Origin: an uncultured Collinsella sp.
GTDB taxonomy: Bacteria; Actinomycetota; Coriobacteriia; Coriobacteriales; Coriobacteriaceae
Assembly: GCA_934650095.1 (NCBI GenBank)
Contig: CAKUFT010000001.1
Coordinates: 1-64,000, forward strand
Reading direction: 5' to 3'
Length of the DNA: 64,000 nt
This document shows positions 51,420 to 59,519 of this stretch, one piece after another. The translations under genes and the position numbers were made by a program. The notes under the pieces were generated by a model that was not told where the DNA came from, searched no databases, and saw only the letters and a list, made by a program, of their open reading frames with translations. How positions within the stretch are numbered: the first letter of the stretch is position 1; every line of letters starts with the position of its first letter.

Positions 51420-53365
51420 TCGCCTCCCATCGATCCGGGCACGAGCTCAAATGCGATATGCGCATCGTCGCCCTCGCCCTGCGGCACGGCGCGTGCCACC
51501 ATGCCGGGACGACCGCGCCACTCGGCGCGGTGTTCAAACAGAAAATCGGAAAGCCCGTTAAGGTAGCCGCTCTCCACCAAGTTGCCAATGCCGCGGCCGC
51601 CCTTAGCCTTGACAGCATCCGTCATGGCAATGGAGTGCAGCAGCTCGCGGGCAGCGTCGGTCGCCTCAACCGTAATATCAGGCTGTGCCTTATGCACGTT
51701 GCGGTTAACGGCATCGATCTTGGAATTAAGGATCTGAAGTGCCACAGCATCGTCGATAAAGTTAAAGATCACCACGTTGTCGCCGATACGGCCCAAGAAC
51801 TCGGGCTTAAACTCGCGATCCATCTCGGTGCGCACGCGCTCGCAAATCTCGTTATAGGGCGTGTTGGGCGCGATGGTATTACGTACTTCGTTGCCCTGGG
51901 CATCGATCTCAATCTTGGAAAAGCCGATGTTGCTCGTAAAGAAGATGACCGTCTCAGAGAAGTACACGGTATTACCCTGGCCATCGGTCAGGCGGCCATC
52001 TTCGAGGATCTGCAGGAACTTGTCCATAATGCTGGGCGCGGCCTTCTCGATCTCGTCGAAAAGAACTACCGAGAACGGATTGGCCTTGACCGCATTGGTC
52101 AGCTGACCGCCCTCGGCATAGCCCACGTATCCCGGAGGAGCACCAAAGAGCTTTTGGTCGGAGTTTTCGGCACCGTACTCGGACATATCAAAACGCAGCA
52201 TGCTGCGCTCATCGCCAAAGAGGAGCTCCGTAATGGCCTTAACGATCTCGGTCTTACCGGTACCGGTGGGGCCGCTCAAAAACAGCACACCCTTGGGTTT
52301 AGAGCCAGACGAATGGGTGGCGCCCGAAAGGCCCATAACGGAGCGCTTGAGCACGGTGACGGCCTTCTCAACGGCCTCGTCCTGACCCTTCACGCGGCGC
52401 TTGATCTTTGCCTCGGGATCCTCTTCGAGCTTCTCGAACATCTGCTGCCATTTGTTCTCGCGAAAGCCGTACTTATACACGTCGACGAGCTTGGGAAGGA
52501 TGGCCTCGATGGAAGCCTCGGGGTTTTGCATGTCGCGCTGGTACATACGCTGCAACCCCTCGAGCTCCTTAACGCTCATGCCGTCGGTGGTATCGATAAA
52601 GCGACGCACCGCACGGTCATCGGAATCGGACAGCGCCTCACCAAAGCCAAACTTGCTTTGGATGTAGGCCTCGCGCATGTCACGATCGGGATGCGGCAGC
52701 GTGATAGTGCGCAGGAAGGGATTTTCCTCGATAAACCACACAGGCAGGTTGCGCACGTTATCCGTTACCAGAATGAGCGTGTTGACGGCCGTACGGTTAA
52801 TGAGGCGCGCCTTGCTAGCACCAAGGTACAGATTAAGGAAAAACTGCGTCTCGTCGGGCATAAGACCGGTCGATGAGGCAAGCAGACGCGACGCCATGTT
52901 GACGATCACACAAAGCGGCTTGGCCTCGGTGCCGCCGTCGGGATTGTCGTTGTATTTCAGGCGCAACATTGAGCGGATGACCTCGCCGTATGAGGGCAGG
53001 CTCGACTGCTCGGTGGCATACGCCTGGCGGCCATCGGCGATGCAGGCGTTCGCCTCCATCATGCGATCGTCGCTCTTAGAAGCCTCGTCGTGCGCCAGCG
53101 ACACCAGACGTTTGCAATCGACGTTGCCCATGCTGCTCGAGAACAGTTGGATGGGGTCAAAATATGCCACGTTGTACTCAACTGAGCCATTGGCGTCTTC
53201 GAAAAGACCGCGCACAACCTCGGCGAGCTCCGAGAACTGAAGGCCGCCGTCAACCACATCGGGATACTTGTCATTCACGTTGCCCTCAAGGATAAAGAGG
53301 CTCTTCACCCCTTTAAAGTTGAGCATCTCGCGCTGCCAGGATTGACGCTCGAAATCAGTTGCCAT
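51410..53365 (-). CDS. ClpB/ClpV-like AAA+ ATPase
   Basis: A 651-residue AAA+ protein. The C-terminal half (residues 320-590) matches the second ATPase domain of ClpA/ClpB: Walker A LSGPTGTGKTE, then DMSEYGAENSDQKLFGAPPG followed by YVGYAEGGQLT, Walker B VVLFDEIEKA, sensor 1 FFTSNIGF and an arginine finger in EFLGRIGDN. The N-terminal half is a degenerate AAA-like module without a clear P-loop, and there is no Clp N-domain. This suggests a specialised unfoldase or remodeller rather than housekeeping ClpB. It lies 3 bases after the radical SAM gene and overlaps the PP2C gene. Confidence 0.88.
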   Translation of the reverse strand: MATDFERQSWQREMLNFKGVKSLFILEGNVNDKYPDVVDGGLQFSELAEVVRGLFEDANGSVEYNVAYFDPIQLFSSSMGNVDCKRLVSLAHDEASKSDDRMMEANACIADGRQAYATEQSSLPSYGEVIRSMLRLKYNDNPDGGTEAKPLCVIVNMASRLLASSTGLMPDETQFFLNLYLGASKARLINRTAVNTLILVTDNVRNLPVWFIEENPFLRTITLPHPDRDMREAYIQSKFGFGEALSDSDDRAVRRFIDTTDGMSVKELEGLQRMYQRDMQNPEASIEAILPKLVDVYKYGFRENKWQQMFEKLEEDPEAKIKRRVKGQDEAVEKAVTVLKRSVMGLSGATHSSGSKPKGVLFLSGPTGTGKTEIVKAITELLFGDERSMLRFDMSEYGAENSDQKLFGAPPGYVGYAEGGQLTNAVKANPFSVVLFDEIEKAAPSIMDKFLQILEDGRLTDGQGNTVYFSETVIFFTSNIGFSKIEIDAQGNEVRNTIAPNTPYNEICERVRTEMDREFKPEFLGRIGDNVVIFNFIDDAVALQILNSKIDAVNRNVHKAQPDITVEATDAARELLHSIAMTDAVKAKGGRGIGNLVESGYLNGLSDFLFEHRAEWRGRPGMVARAVPQGEGDDAHIAFELVPGSMGGDWR

Positions 53366-53368
53366 GTG

Positions 53369-53965
53369 TTATACCTCCTTGGCGGGATATTCGTGGTGGT
53401 ATCGGTTAGCAATGCCGACGGTGTTAACAATGCCGTCTTGGACAAAGTTCTGAAGCTGACGAGGCTGCTGAAGATACTGGTCGTAGTCATCGTGTGGACG
53501 GTCGCTCAGATAGATCACGCGCTGGTTAGTCGAGCCGCGCAGCGCGCAGTCGGGCACGTTGAGCTCATCTACGTACGGACCGTCAATCAGCACATCGATG
53601 AGGGGCTTGAGCGTCTCCCACACGTCTGCGCCGATCGCTCGCGGCAGTTCTTCGAGCGTAAAGCCGGTGTAAACGAGAATGTCATCGTAAGCACCGCGGA
53701 TTGTTGCCAGCAGCTTCGCGAGCTCTGATGCCTGCTCGAGCGGATCTCCACCCGAAACCGTCAGTCGATGCACGCCATGTTCGTGCGCCGTATCGAGCAA
53801 CATCTGCGCAAGCTCACCAACATCGACATCCTGCTCGGGCAACTGCATCCTAAGCTCGGGCGAGATGCATCCGGCGCAGCGCTTAGAACAACCGCTAGTC
53901 CAGATTGCGATGCGCTCGCCTGGCCCCAGGGAAACGACAGGCGCGAACATCTGGCTAACGAACAT
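53369..53965 (-). CDS. Small radical SAM protein, NrdG/activase-like
   Basis: A 198-residue protein with the radical SAM cluster motif CSKRCAGC (CxxxCxxC) in IAIWTSGCSKRCAGCI, and the GGDP SAM-binding motif in LTVSGGDPLEQASEL. Length and motifs resemble activases of anaerobic ribonucleotide reductase and other glycyl-radical enzymes, but no such partner enzyme is near. The ATG at 53965 was chosen because it overlaps the FHA gene end by 11 bases and has GAGGAT upstream; ATG at 53950 is possible. Its position between FHA and AAA+ genes suggests a role in activating or modifying a protein of this system. Confidence 0.85.
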   Translation of the reverse strand: MFVSQMFAPVVSLGPGERIAIWTSGCSKRCAGCISPELRMQLPEQDVDVGELAQMLLDTAHEHGVHRLTVSGGDPLEQASELAKLLATIRGAYDDILVYTGFTLEELPRAIGADVWETLKPLIDVLIDGPYVDELNVPDCALRGSTNQRVIYLSDRPHDDYDQYLQQPRQLQNFVQDGIVNTVGIANRYHHEYPAKEV

Positions 53966-55034
53966 CTGAATAATCCTCGCCGGGGTCGAGCGTACGATAT
54001 ACGGCAGACGTGCGCGCGAGCGAACAGCCACACTCTTCACAGCCATCCCCGACCTTTGCGCGCTCATCGGCAACAAGGTGCAGACGGCCACACTCGGGAC
54101 ACTCGACAAACCAGCCCTCAATGCCGGCAGACGGACTGGCAGCTGGCATGGCAGGTGCCGCAGCGGACGCGGCGGTCGCAGGCTGCGGCGCGACCGCCGC
54201 CTGAGCCTGCGTGGCCTGCATCGCAGGAGGCTCCTCCACGGCGACCATCAAACGCAGTTGGGCGAACTCCCCGGATGCAGCCGGGATTAGCAGCACATCA
54301 CCGGTATGGATCTGCTGGGACACGCCGGGAGCCAAATTAAGAATCTGGCCGCCGCGCATAAGAGCCGTTCCATTATTGGAACCCTCGTCGGCAACCAACC
54401 ACGCGCCCTGTTCAAAGCGAACGCTGGCATGCTGCCGAGATATTGCAAAATTCGACGCCATACTGGGAAACGCGTTGCGCCCAAGCACGGTCATACCCGT
54501 GAGACGCAGCTGCTCACCCATAGCTGGATCGGCAAGCGTAAGCACAGGAACCGCAGGAGTAGCTGCAGCATTCGCCATGGGTTGCGGCGCGGGCTGTGGC
54601 ATTGGCGCGGGCGTCGGCTGTGGCACGGCAACCGGAGCGGGCTGCGGAACGGGCATGGGGGTAGGCTGCGGCATCGACATGGCCGCGGGCTGCCGCGCGG
54701 GCGCAGGCATCGGTTGTGGGGTGGACATCGGTTGTGGCACGTGCGCCGGCTGCGGCATAGGCGCGGGTGCTGGCTGCGGCGCGGGCACGGGAACAGACTG
54801 ATACACCTGCTGGGACGCAGACTGTTGAACCTGTGGTGCACCACCCATCGAAGAAGTCGCAGGATAGACGGCGGGCGCTGGACGTTCACCGCTTGGTGCA
54901 GCGAAGTCTTGCACCGGAGCAGCAGGCGTCGACGGCACAGGTGCTACGCCGGCGGGACGCGGAGCGCCGCATTCCTCGCACATATCGCGCTCGTCATCAT
55001 TATCAAAACCGCATTCTGGGCATTCCCATGTCAT
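53955..55034 (-). CDS. FHA domain protein with zinc fingers at both ends
   Basis: A 359-residue adaptor. The N-terminus has a RanBP2-like zinc finger (WECPECGFDNDDERDMCEEC). Residues 35-165 are Pro/Ala/Gln-rich and probably disordered. The FHA domain spans about 175-265: MTVLGRNAF, then SRQHASVRF and DEGSNNGTALM, the three phosphothreonine-binding elements. A second zinc ribbon follows (FVECPECGRLHL, then CEECGCSL). It should bind phosphothreonine peptides, such as the kinase's own ETVTV repeats (inferred). It begins 3 bases after the coiled-coil gene and overlaps the radical SAM gene. Confidence 0.9.
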   Translation of the reverse strand: MTWECPECGFDNDDERDMCEECGAPRPAGVAPVPSTPAAPVQDFAAPSGERPAPAVYPATSSMGGAPQVQQSASQQVYQSVPVPAPQPAPAPMPQPAHVPQPMSTPQPMPAPARQPAAMSMPQPTPMPVPQPAPVAVPQPTPAPMPQPAPQPMANAAATPAVPVLTLADPAMGEQLRLTGMTVLGRNAFPSMASNFAISRQHASVRFEQGAWLVADEGSNNGTALMRGGQILNLAPGVSQQIHTGDVLLIPAASGEFAQLRLMVAVEEPPAMQATQAQAAVAPQPATAASAAAPAMPAASPSAGIEGWFVECPECGRLHLVADERAKVGDGCEECGCSLARTSAVYRTLDPGEDYSDVR

Positions 55035-55037
55035 GGT

Positions 55038-56570
55038 TTACCTCATTTCCCTTTGCTTGAGCTGACTTGCTTGACGGCGATTACGCAGGCGACGCTCCGC
55101 ATCTGCGGAAGGCGTGGGCGGCACGTAATCGTGCGGATGGATCTCGACGGCGGCAGCAGGATTCGCGGCCTGCGTGGTCAATCCTGCACCCTCGGCCGGA
55201 ACGGTTACGCCATAGGCTTTAAGATCCTCTTCGAACTGTTTGTAGAAGTCGCAGAACTCAATCTGGTCCCTATAGACCTTCTCGACAGTCGCTTGATCCT
55301 GCGGCTTCATGTCCTTGATGATGGTCGGATTATCAGGATCCTCAGAAAACTCCTCGGGGTTGGCTGCGACAACGCGGATGATGAGTCGATCTCTTTTCGT
55401 GCTGCGCAAAAGGGCGATGGCCTTGTTCTGCTTGGTGTCAAACATCAATCGCCAGGGCTTTCCCGAACCCTCCATAACGGCATAGCGTGTAACGTTAATA
55501 CCGCGAGCAGCCATGACCTCGTTGATAGAACGCTCGATATAGTCGTCTTTCATAGCATTGGCAAGGGCAGCCTCCGCTTCATCGTTTGCAGCATAGACAT
55601 CTTCGATCTCGTGCAATTGCTTAAGTGGCAGACTCTTTCCGTAACGGTTGTTGGCGCGTTCGATGCGCGCACGATACTCTTCATAGACTCGGTGCCGTTC
55701 GCTCGATTCATACGTAGCGTTTTTTACTACGTATTCAAAATCATTCATCATCTTCATCGCCGCTAGGCGATCATCGACGCGCGAATTAGGCCCAAGTGCA
55801 TCAAAAGCGGCGCGAACGCTCTCAAACTTTGCAGAGATACGGTTACGAAGGGAAATATCGAGCGCTTCGTCCTGCATAAGCGGCGTAACACGTCCCGCCC
55901 AAGTCTCAAACGCGCGAGCCGCTTCTTCGAGCGACCCTTCCTCTTGTTTAGTTGTTGATTCGGTAAGGTAACGGAGTGCCTTCTTCAGGTCCACTCCGCC
56001 GCCGGGACCAACAACATAATTCGTAATTTCCGCGACATGCTGAGCGCGAAGCCGCTCAGCAGTCTGGATGGCCTCAAGTTGAGCTTGCGACTGCTGAACG
56101 AACTGCTCTCTATGCGCTTCCGAAACCGTTGTGGGCAGCAGGGCGCTAATCTCCCCGAGCAGAGCCGGAATCTTAGCGCGAACCGTTTCGGCATAACGCA
56201 TGTTTACCGCTTGCATTCCACTGGGCATATTGCCCAATGCCTCTTGGGAAAAAGCCTCGATACGAGCGTTGATCAACCGATCAAAATATGCCGAAACCGA
56301 ACCATCGGTGTCTTCAATCTTAGAAAGTGCTTTGGCTTTTATCCCAGCTAGAGAGCTCTTATATGACTGAATGGCCGCTTCAACGCGCTCCCGCTCCAAG
56401 GCTATGGCCGTCTCAACGCGCTCCCGCTCCAAGGCCCTGGCTGCCTCAGCGCGCTCCCGCTCCCGGTCTTCGCTCCGCTGTGCCCAAACAAACTCATCCT
56501 GCTCTCGCGTGGTCATCTTGTTCCACTGTTCCCGCGTGATTCCATATGATGCGCTGAATGAATAGCTCAT
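55038..56570 (-). CDS. Coiled-coil protein, first gene of the phospho-signalling operon
   Basis: A 510-residue cytoplasmic protein. Residues 30-75 contain three imperfect repeats of ALERERVExAI type, highly charged and helical, coded by a 33-bp DNA repeat (about 56380-56465). Long helical segments follow to about residue 300, then a globular domain (KPWRLMFDTKQNKAIALLRS, residues about 385-405) and a basic C-terminus. No family is recognised. The start at 56570 (MSYSFSASYG) is preceded by CAGGGGAACG and lies 60 bases from the palindrome. As first gene it shares stoichiometry with the FHA protein. Confidence 0.75.
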   Translation of the reverse strand: MSYSFSASYGITREQWNKMTTREQDEFVWAQRSEDRERERAEAARALERERVETAIALERERVEAAIQSYKSSLAGIKAKALSKIEDTDGSVSAYFDRLINARIEAFSQEALGNMPSGMQAVNMRYAETVRAKIPALLGEISALLPTTVSEAHREQFVQQSQAQLEAIQTAERLRAQHVAEITNYVVGPGGGVDLKKALRYLTESTTKQEEGSLEEAARAFETWAGRVTPLMQDEALDISLRNRISAKFESVRAAFDALGPNSRVDDRLAAMKMMNDFEYVVKNATYESSERHRVYEEYRARIERANNRYGKSLPLKQLHEIEDVYAANDEAEAALANAMKDDYIERSINEVMAARGINVTRYAVMEGSGKPWRLMFDTKQNKAIALLRSTKRDRLIIRVVAANPEEFSEDPDNPTIIKDMKPQDQATVEKVYRDQIEFCDFYKQFEEDLKAYGVTVPAEGAGLTTQAANPAAAVEIHPHDYVPPTPSADAERRLRNRRQASQLKQREMR

Positions 56571-56604
56571 ATCGTTCCCCTGATTGCCGACTTTAATTGA
56601 CCTA

Positions 56605-56641
56605 TTTCTACCGCCGCTTTGCGCGATTCTGTTGCGCAACA
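56605..56641 (-). promoter_or_regulatory. TGTTGCGCAACA-type promoter of the 14-kb operon
   Basis: Palindrome at 56630-56641, 19 bases, then -10 TAGAAA (56605-56610). It lies back to back with the next site, 35 bases away, which drives the kinase gene on the other strand. Confidence 0.83.
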
Positions 56642-56664
56642 TTGGCGAGTGGCAGATTTGTCGA

Positions 56665-56701
56665 TGTTGCGCAACAGAAGACGGCACTCAACGCATATCC
56701 T
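56665..56701 (+). promoter_or_regulatory. TGTTGCGCAACA-type promoter of the 56731 kinase
   Basis: Palindrome at 56665-56676, 19 bases, then -10 TATCCT (56696-56701). Here two palindromes serve a divergent gene pair, whereas at 33869 one palindrome serves both. Confidence 0.87.
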
Positions 56702-56730
56702 GCTAATGGAAGAAAGGATGAAAGCGCGCC

Positions 56731-57978
56731 ATGACCGGATCCTACGAAGAAGTTCGACTCGTCAAATTTCATACGCCAGCACTGCTCTCCGAGCGTGAGC
56801 AGGCTGCGGCACGGCGTCGCTTTTGCACGCTTCTCGTTCCGCCGCAAAAGGGCGGCTTTGGCGGCAACGCTTATGTCCGCCGCGTCCAGAGCGGCGATCG
56901 CGCTTTTGAGCTCGCGCTTAAGATGCCGCGCCCCGATGCCCAGCCCGAGCAAGAACAGCTCAACCGGGAAACCCTAGAGGAGGAATATCGCACCCTTTCC
57001 GTCGTATCCAATCTAAGGGGTTTTCCCGATGTCTATGGTTTTGGCTACACGGCAGACGGAACCCCGGCGCTGCTTATGGAATGGGTTGACGGCGTCTCGC
57101 TTCTTGATGCACGGCCAGCCCTGAGCGATGGCGCTGAAACCTGCCCCGGCGATACCGTCGCCGCGCTGGGCCTGAGCGTACTCAAGATCATCTTGTCCAC
57201 GCAATCGCTCGACACGCCCTTTGTCCACCGCGACCTCTCCATGCGCAACATCATGCTGCGTCACGATCGCATCCCGCTCGAGGAGCAGGTGTCGAGCGGC
57301 TATTTTGACATCTGCCTGATCGATATGGGCAGTGCCAAGCTCGTTAAACCGGACTTTTCCTTTACCGTCGACGTCAACGCTTTTCGCGGCGCCACGCCGG
57401 CATACGCGGCACCCGAAATGCTGGAGCGGTTTAAGGCCGACCCCGGTGCACGTGACAATCCCGCCGTCGACATCTATGCGCTGGGAAGCATCCTCTACGA
57501 GCTTTATTGCGGACACGCGCCCTTTGAGGCAGAGCTCAGACGCTCTGGAGACCACGCGCGCCTCAAGCGCACCGTGCAGTCGCAATCCCTTTCGCCCACA
57601 ACTCCCCGCGAGCAGGGCTTGGTCAACGCGATTATGGCTTGTTTGGCAGTCTCGCAAGACGCACGCCCTTCGGCAAATGAACTCGCGGCGCGCCTTGAGC
57701 CTTTCGCCCGTACGGGTGCTCCGCGAAAGCGCCGGCCTGTGGCGGATCGCGGCAGCGCTGCCGCCTTGGTGGACGTCACCGTCCCCATCCGCACGGTTGC
57801 ACAGGCGCAGCCCGCGTCTCGGCCAACCCCATCCACCGAGACCGTCCGCAGCGCCGAGTCCATGCGTCGCGCGCGCCTTGCTGTCAAACGTCAACGCACG
57901 ATGGCACTCACGATGGTGATCGTCGCCTTTGTGGTGATAGTGGTTATACTCGCCATCGCATCCGCCGGCATGCTTTAG
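56731..57978 (+). CDS. Ser/Thr protein kinase with C-terminal membrane anchor
   Basis: A 415-residue kinase. The domain (about 25-325) has a Gly-rich segment GGFGGNAY, Lys in LALKMP, catalytic HRDLSMRNIML, DMG in place of DFG (IDMGSA) and APEM. A Pro/Thr-rich linker leads to a transmembrane helix at the C-terminus (MALTMVIVAFVVIVVILAIAS). There is no external domain. It is a paralogue of the kinase at 60654: both share LRGFPxVYGFGY-type and LMEWVxGxSL segments and the DMG variant. The ATG at 56731 follows GAAAGGATG. Confidence 0.9.
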   Translation: MTGSYEEVRLVKFHTPALLSEREQAAARRRFCTLLVPPQKGGFGGNAYVRRVQSGDRAFELALKMPRPDAQPEQEQLNRETLEEEYRTLSVVSNLRGFPDVYGFGYTADGTPALLMEWVDGVSLLDARPALSDGAETCPGDTVAALGLSVLKIILSTQSLDTPFVHRDLSMRNIMLRHDRIPLEEQVSSGYFDICLIDMGSAKLVKPDFSFTVDVNAFRGATPAYAAPEMLERFKADPGARDNPAVDIYALGSILYELYCGHAPFEAELRRSGDHARLKRTVQSQSLSPTTPREQGLVNAIMACLAVSQDARPSANELAARLEPFARTGAPRKRRPVADRGSAAALVDVTVPIRTVAQAQPASRPTPSTETVRSAESMRRARLAVKRQRTMALTMVIVAFVVIVVILAIASAGML

Positions 57979-58024
57979 CCGGCGGCAATACCAAGGCCGG
58001 TCAATAGACCCCCCCGCATGAAAA

Positions 58025-58072
58025 AAGCGGTGGCGGACGCAGCTCTCGATAAAGCCGCACCCGCCACCGCTT
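58025..58072. terminator. Bidirectional terminator between convergent genes
   Basis: AAGCGGTGGCGG and CCGCCACCGCTT pair perfectly around a 24-base loop, with A-run and T-run on the two sides. It lies between the kinase stop (57978) and the stop of 58095. Confidence 0.8.
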
Positions 58073-58094
58073 CACGCATCGCATACAGGCAGCA

Positions 58095-59339
58095 CTAGGA
58101 GATCAAAAGCTCAAAGGAATCCGTAATGCGCGTTCCCATGTTAACGGCACCGTCCCCCGATTCGACCGTGGTATTCAGGTAGTACTTGCCGTTCTTCTTT
58201 TTTGGCACACCCGCTACCGTAAGGTCGCAGCCTTCCTCCTCGACGGGAAGCGAGAACTCAAAGCCCTTGTTCCTGACAAACGTTCCGGTGACGTCCGTAT
58301 AGGTGCGATAGACATCACCATCGGACTGGGAGACGGTTTTTTCGGCGTTATAGGTATCGTGCGCATGCAGTGTGGCGGAAATATCCGCGACCGCTTCGCC
58401 GGAATCGCTGATGCTCTTAAAAACGATCACGAGGTCGTTTTTGCTCGCGCCGTAGCAAGTATGGCCCCAAGAGTTGCCCGTCTCCTTAAGCGCTCCCCGC
58501 CACGTGGTGTTGGCAAAGCTCGTGGGCTTATCGATGTTGAGCTTCGCTGTGCTACCAGAGGTCGTGGTGGTCGACGAGGTCGCATTGCCCGTCGTGGAAG
58601 AGCCCTCGGCATCGGAGCTGGCGTCCTCGCCGTTCTTGCTTGCGGTCTTGAGCTCCGCCTTAGCATCCTTTAGATCTGCCTTGGTCTGGTCGAGATCGTC
58701 TTGCGTCTTTTTGAGCTCGTCCTTGGAAGATTCAAGCTGCTCCTTGAGCTTTTGGATCTGCTCGGTGTTTTGCGGATGGGCCAAACCATATGAGTAGCCC
58801 GCCCAGCCGGTTCCCGCGCACAAGGCGGCAACGACAATAACGCCGGCGGCGATGGCGGGCGCATACGACTTGCCCAGGCGCTTGCGCGCCAGCTTGTACT
58901 CGGCCTTGGCCGTCTTGAGGCTCTCGCGGTCCTGCTCGAGCTGCTCTTCCTCACTGAGCGGCGTAGAACCAAAATCGGCATGGTAGGCAGACTCAGTTTC
59001 CGCGTCCTCGATCGTAGTGCCAAAGTCTGACAGGGAATCGACTACACGCGTGGCGTCCGAATCGGATTCGGGCACAGCGAGCTCAGACGCGCCGGGTGCC
59101 GTCACCGGCTGCTCGTCTGCTTTCGAGGCAGCATCCGCCTTAGGCAACTCCACCGTTGCCGCCGTAGCGGCCTCGCCGTCGCGCCAAGAAAAGGCAGGGC
59201 TCTGCGACACGGTCTGGGGCGTAGTATAGGGATCTTCGGGGACGGGCGCAGTCGGCGAGGGCGTGGCAAGAGGCGATCCACACTCAGAGCAAAAACTAGC
59301 GTCATCGGGCAATAATGCACCGCAATAAGGGCATTCCAT
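58095..59339 (-). CDS. Zinc-ribbon membrane protein with external coiled coil
   Basis: A 414-residue protein. A zinc ribbon (CPYCGALLPDDASFCSECG) opens the chain; an acidic Thr/Ser-rich region follows with DATRVVDSLSDFGTTIED, then one transmembrane helix (residues about 168-190). Outside, a coiled coil of repeating LKEQLESSKDELKKTQDDLD type (about 200-245), a Ser/Thr/Gly linker and a beta-rich domain follow. The layout matches the zinc-ribbon sensors at 24109 and 29301. The ATG at 59339 has GAGAGG upstream. The acidic Thr motifs inside the cell could be kinase targets (inference). Confidence 0.8.
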   Translation of the reverse strand: MECPYCGALLPDDASFCSECGSPLATPSPTAPVPEDPYTTPQTVSQSPAFSWRDGEAATAATVELPKADAASKADEQPVTAPGASELAVPESDSDATRVVDSLSDFGTTIEDAETESAYHADFGSTPLSEEEQLEQDRESLKTAKAEYKLARKRLGKSYAPAIAAGVIVVAALCAGTGWAGYSYGLAHPQNTEQIQKLKEQLESSKDELKKTQDDLDQTKADLKDAKAELKTASKNGEDASSDAEGSSTTGNATSSTTTTSGSTAKLNIDKPTSFANTTWRGALKETGNSWGHTCYGASKNDLVIVFKSISDSGEAVADISATLHAHDTYNAEKTVSQSDGDVYRTYTDVTGTFVRNKGFEFSLPVEEEGCDLTVAGVPKKKNGKYYLNTTVESGDGAVNMGTRITDSFELLIS

Positions 59340-59400
59340 AGGGCACAACCTCTCAAAATGTGTCGTTTGCAGCCATCCTGTAACTTGGCGTATATGCCCT

Positions 59401-59437
59401 ATAATGTCTCGATAGTTATGCAAAGCGTTGCGCAACA
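59401..59437 (-). promoter_or_regulatory. TGTTGCGCAACG-type promoter of the 58095 gene
   Basis: Minus-strand TGTTGCGCAACG (59426-59437), 19 bases, then -10 CATTAT (59401-59406). On the plus strand, towards the FHA gene at 59520, the hexamer at the same distance is TTGAGC, a poor -10, so regulation of that gene is less clear. Confidence 0.72.
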
Positions 59438-59519
59438 TTTTTCGAGTCGGTACGCTTTGAGCGTAGCCATTTCCTATCATGTTTGCAGTACGTCATTAAA
59501 GTTATCTGGGGAGGCAGCC

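Noticed and set aside
53369..53965. Annotation as anaerobic ribonucleotide reductase activase NrdG
   Set aside because: Motifs and size fit the activase family, but no NrdD gene is near and the gene is embedded in a signalling operon, so the specific name is not supported.
42586..56570. Type VI secretion or contractile injection locus
   Set aside because: Kinase, PP2C, FHA and ClpB-like genes are present, but no protein resembles sheath, tube, spike, baseplate or membrane-complex components.
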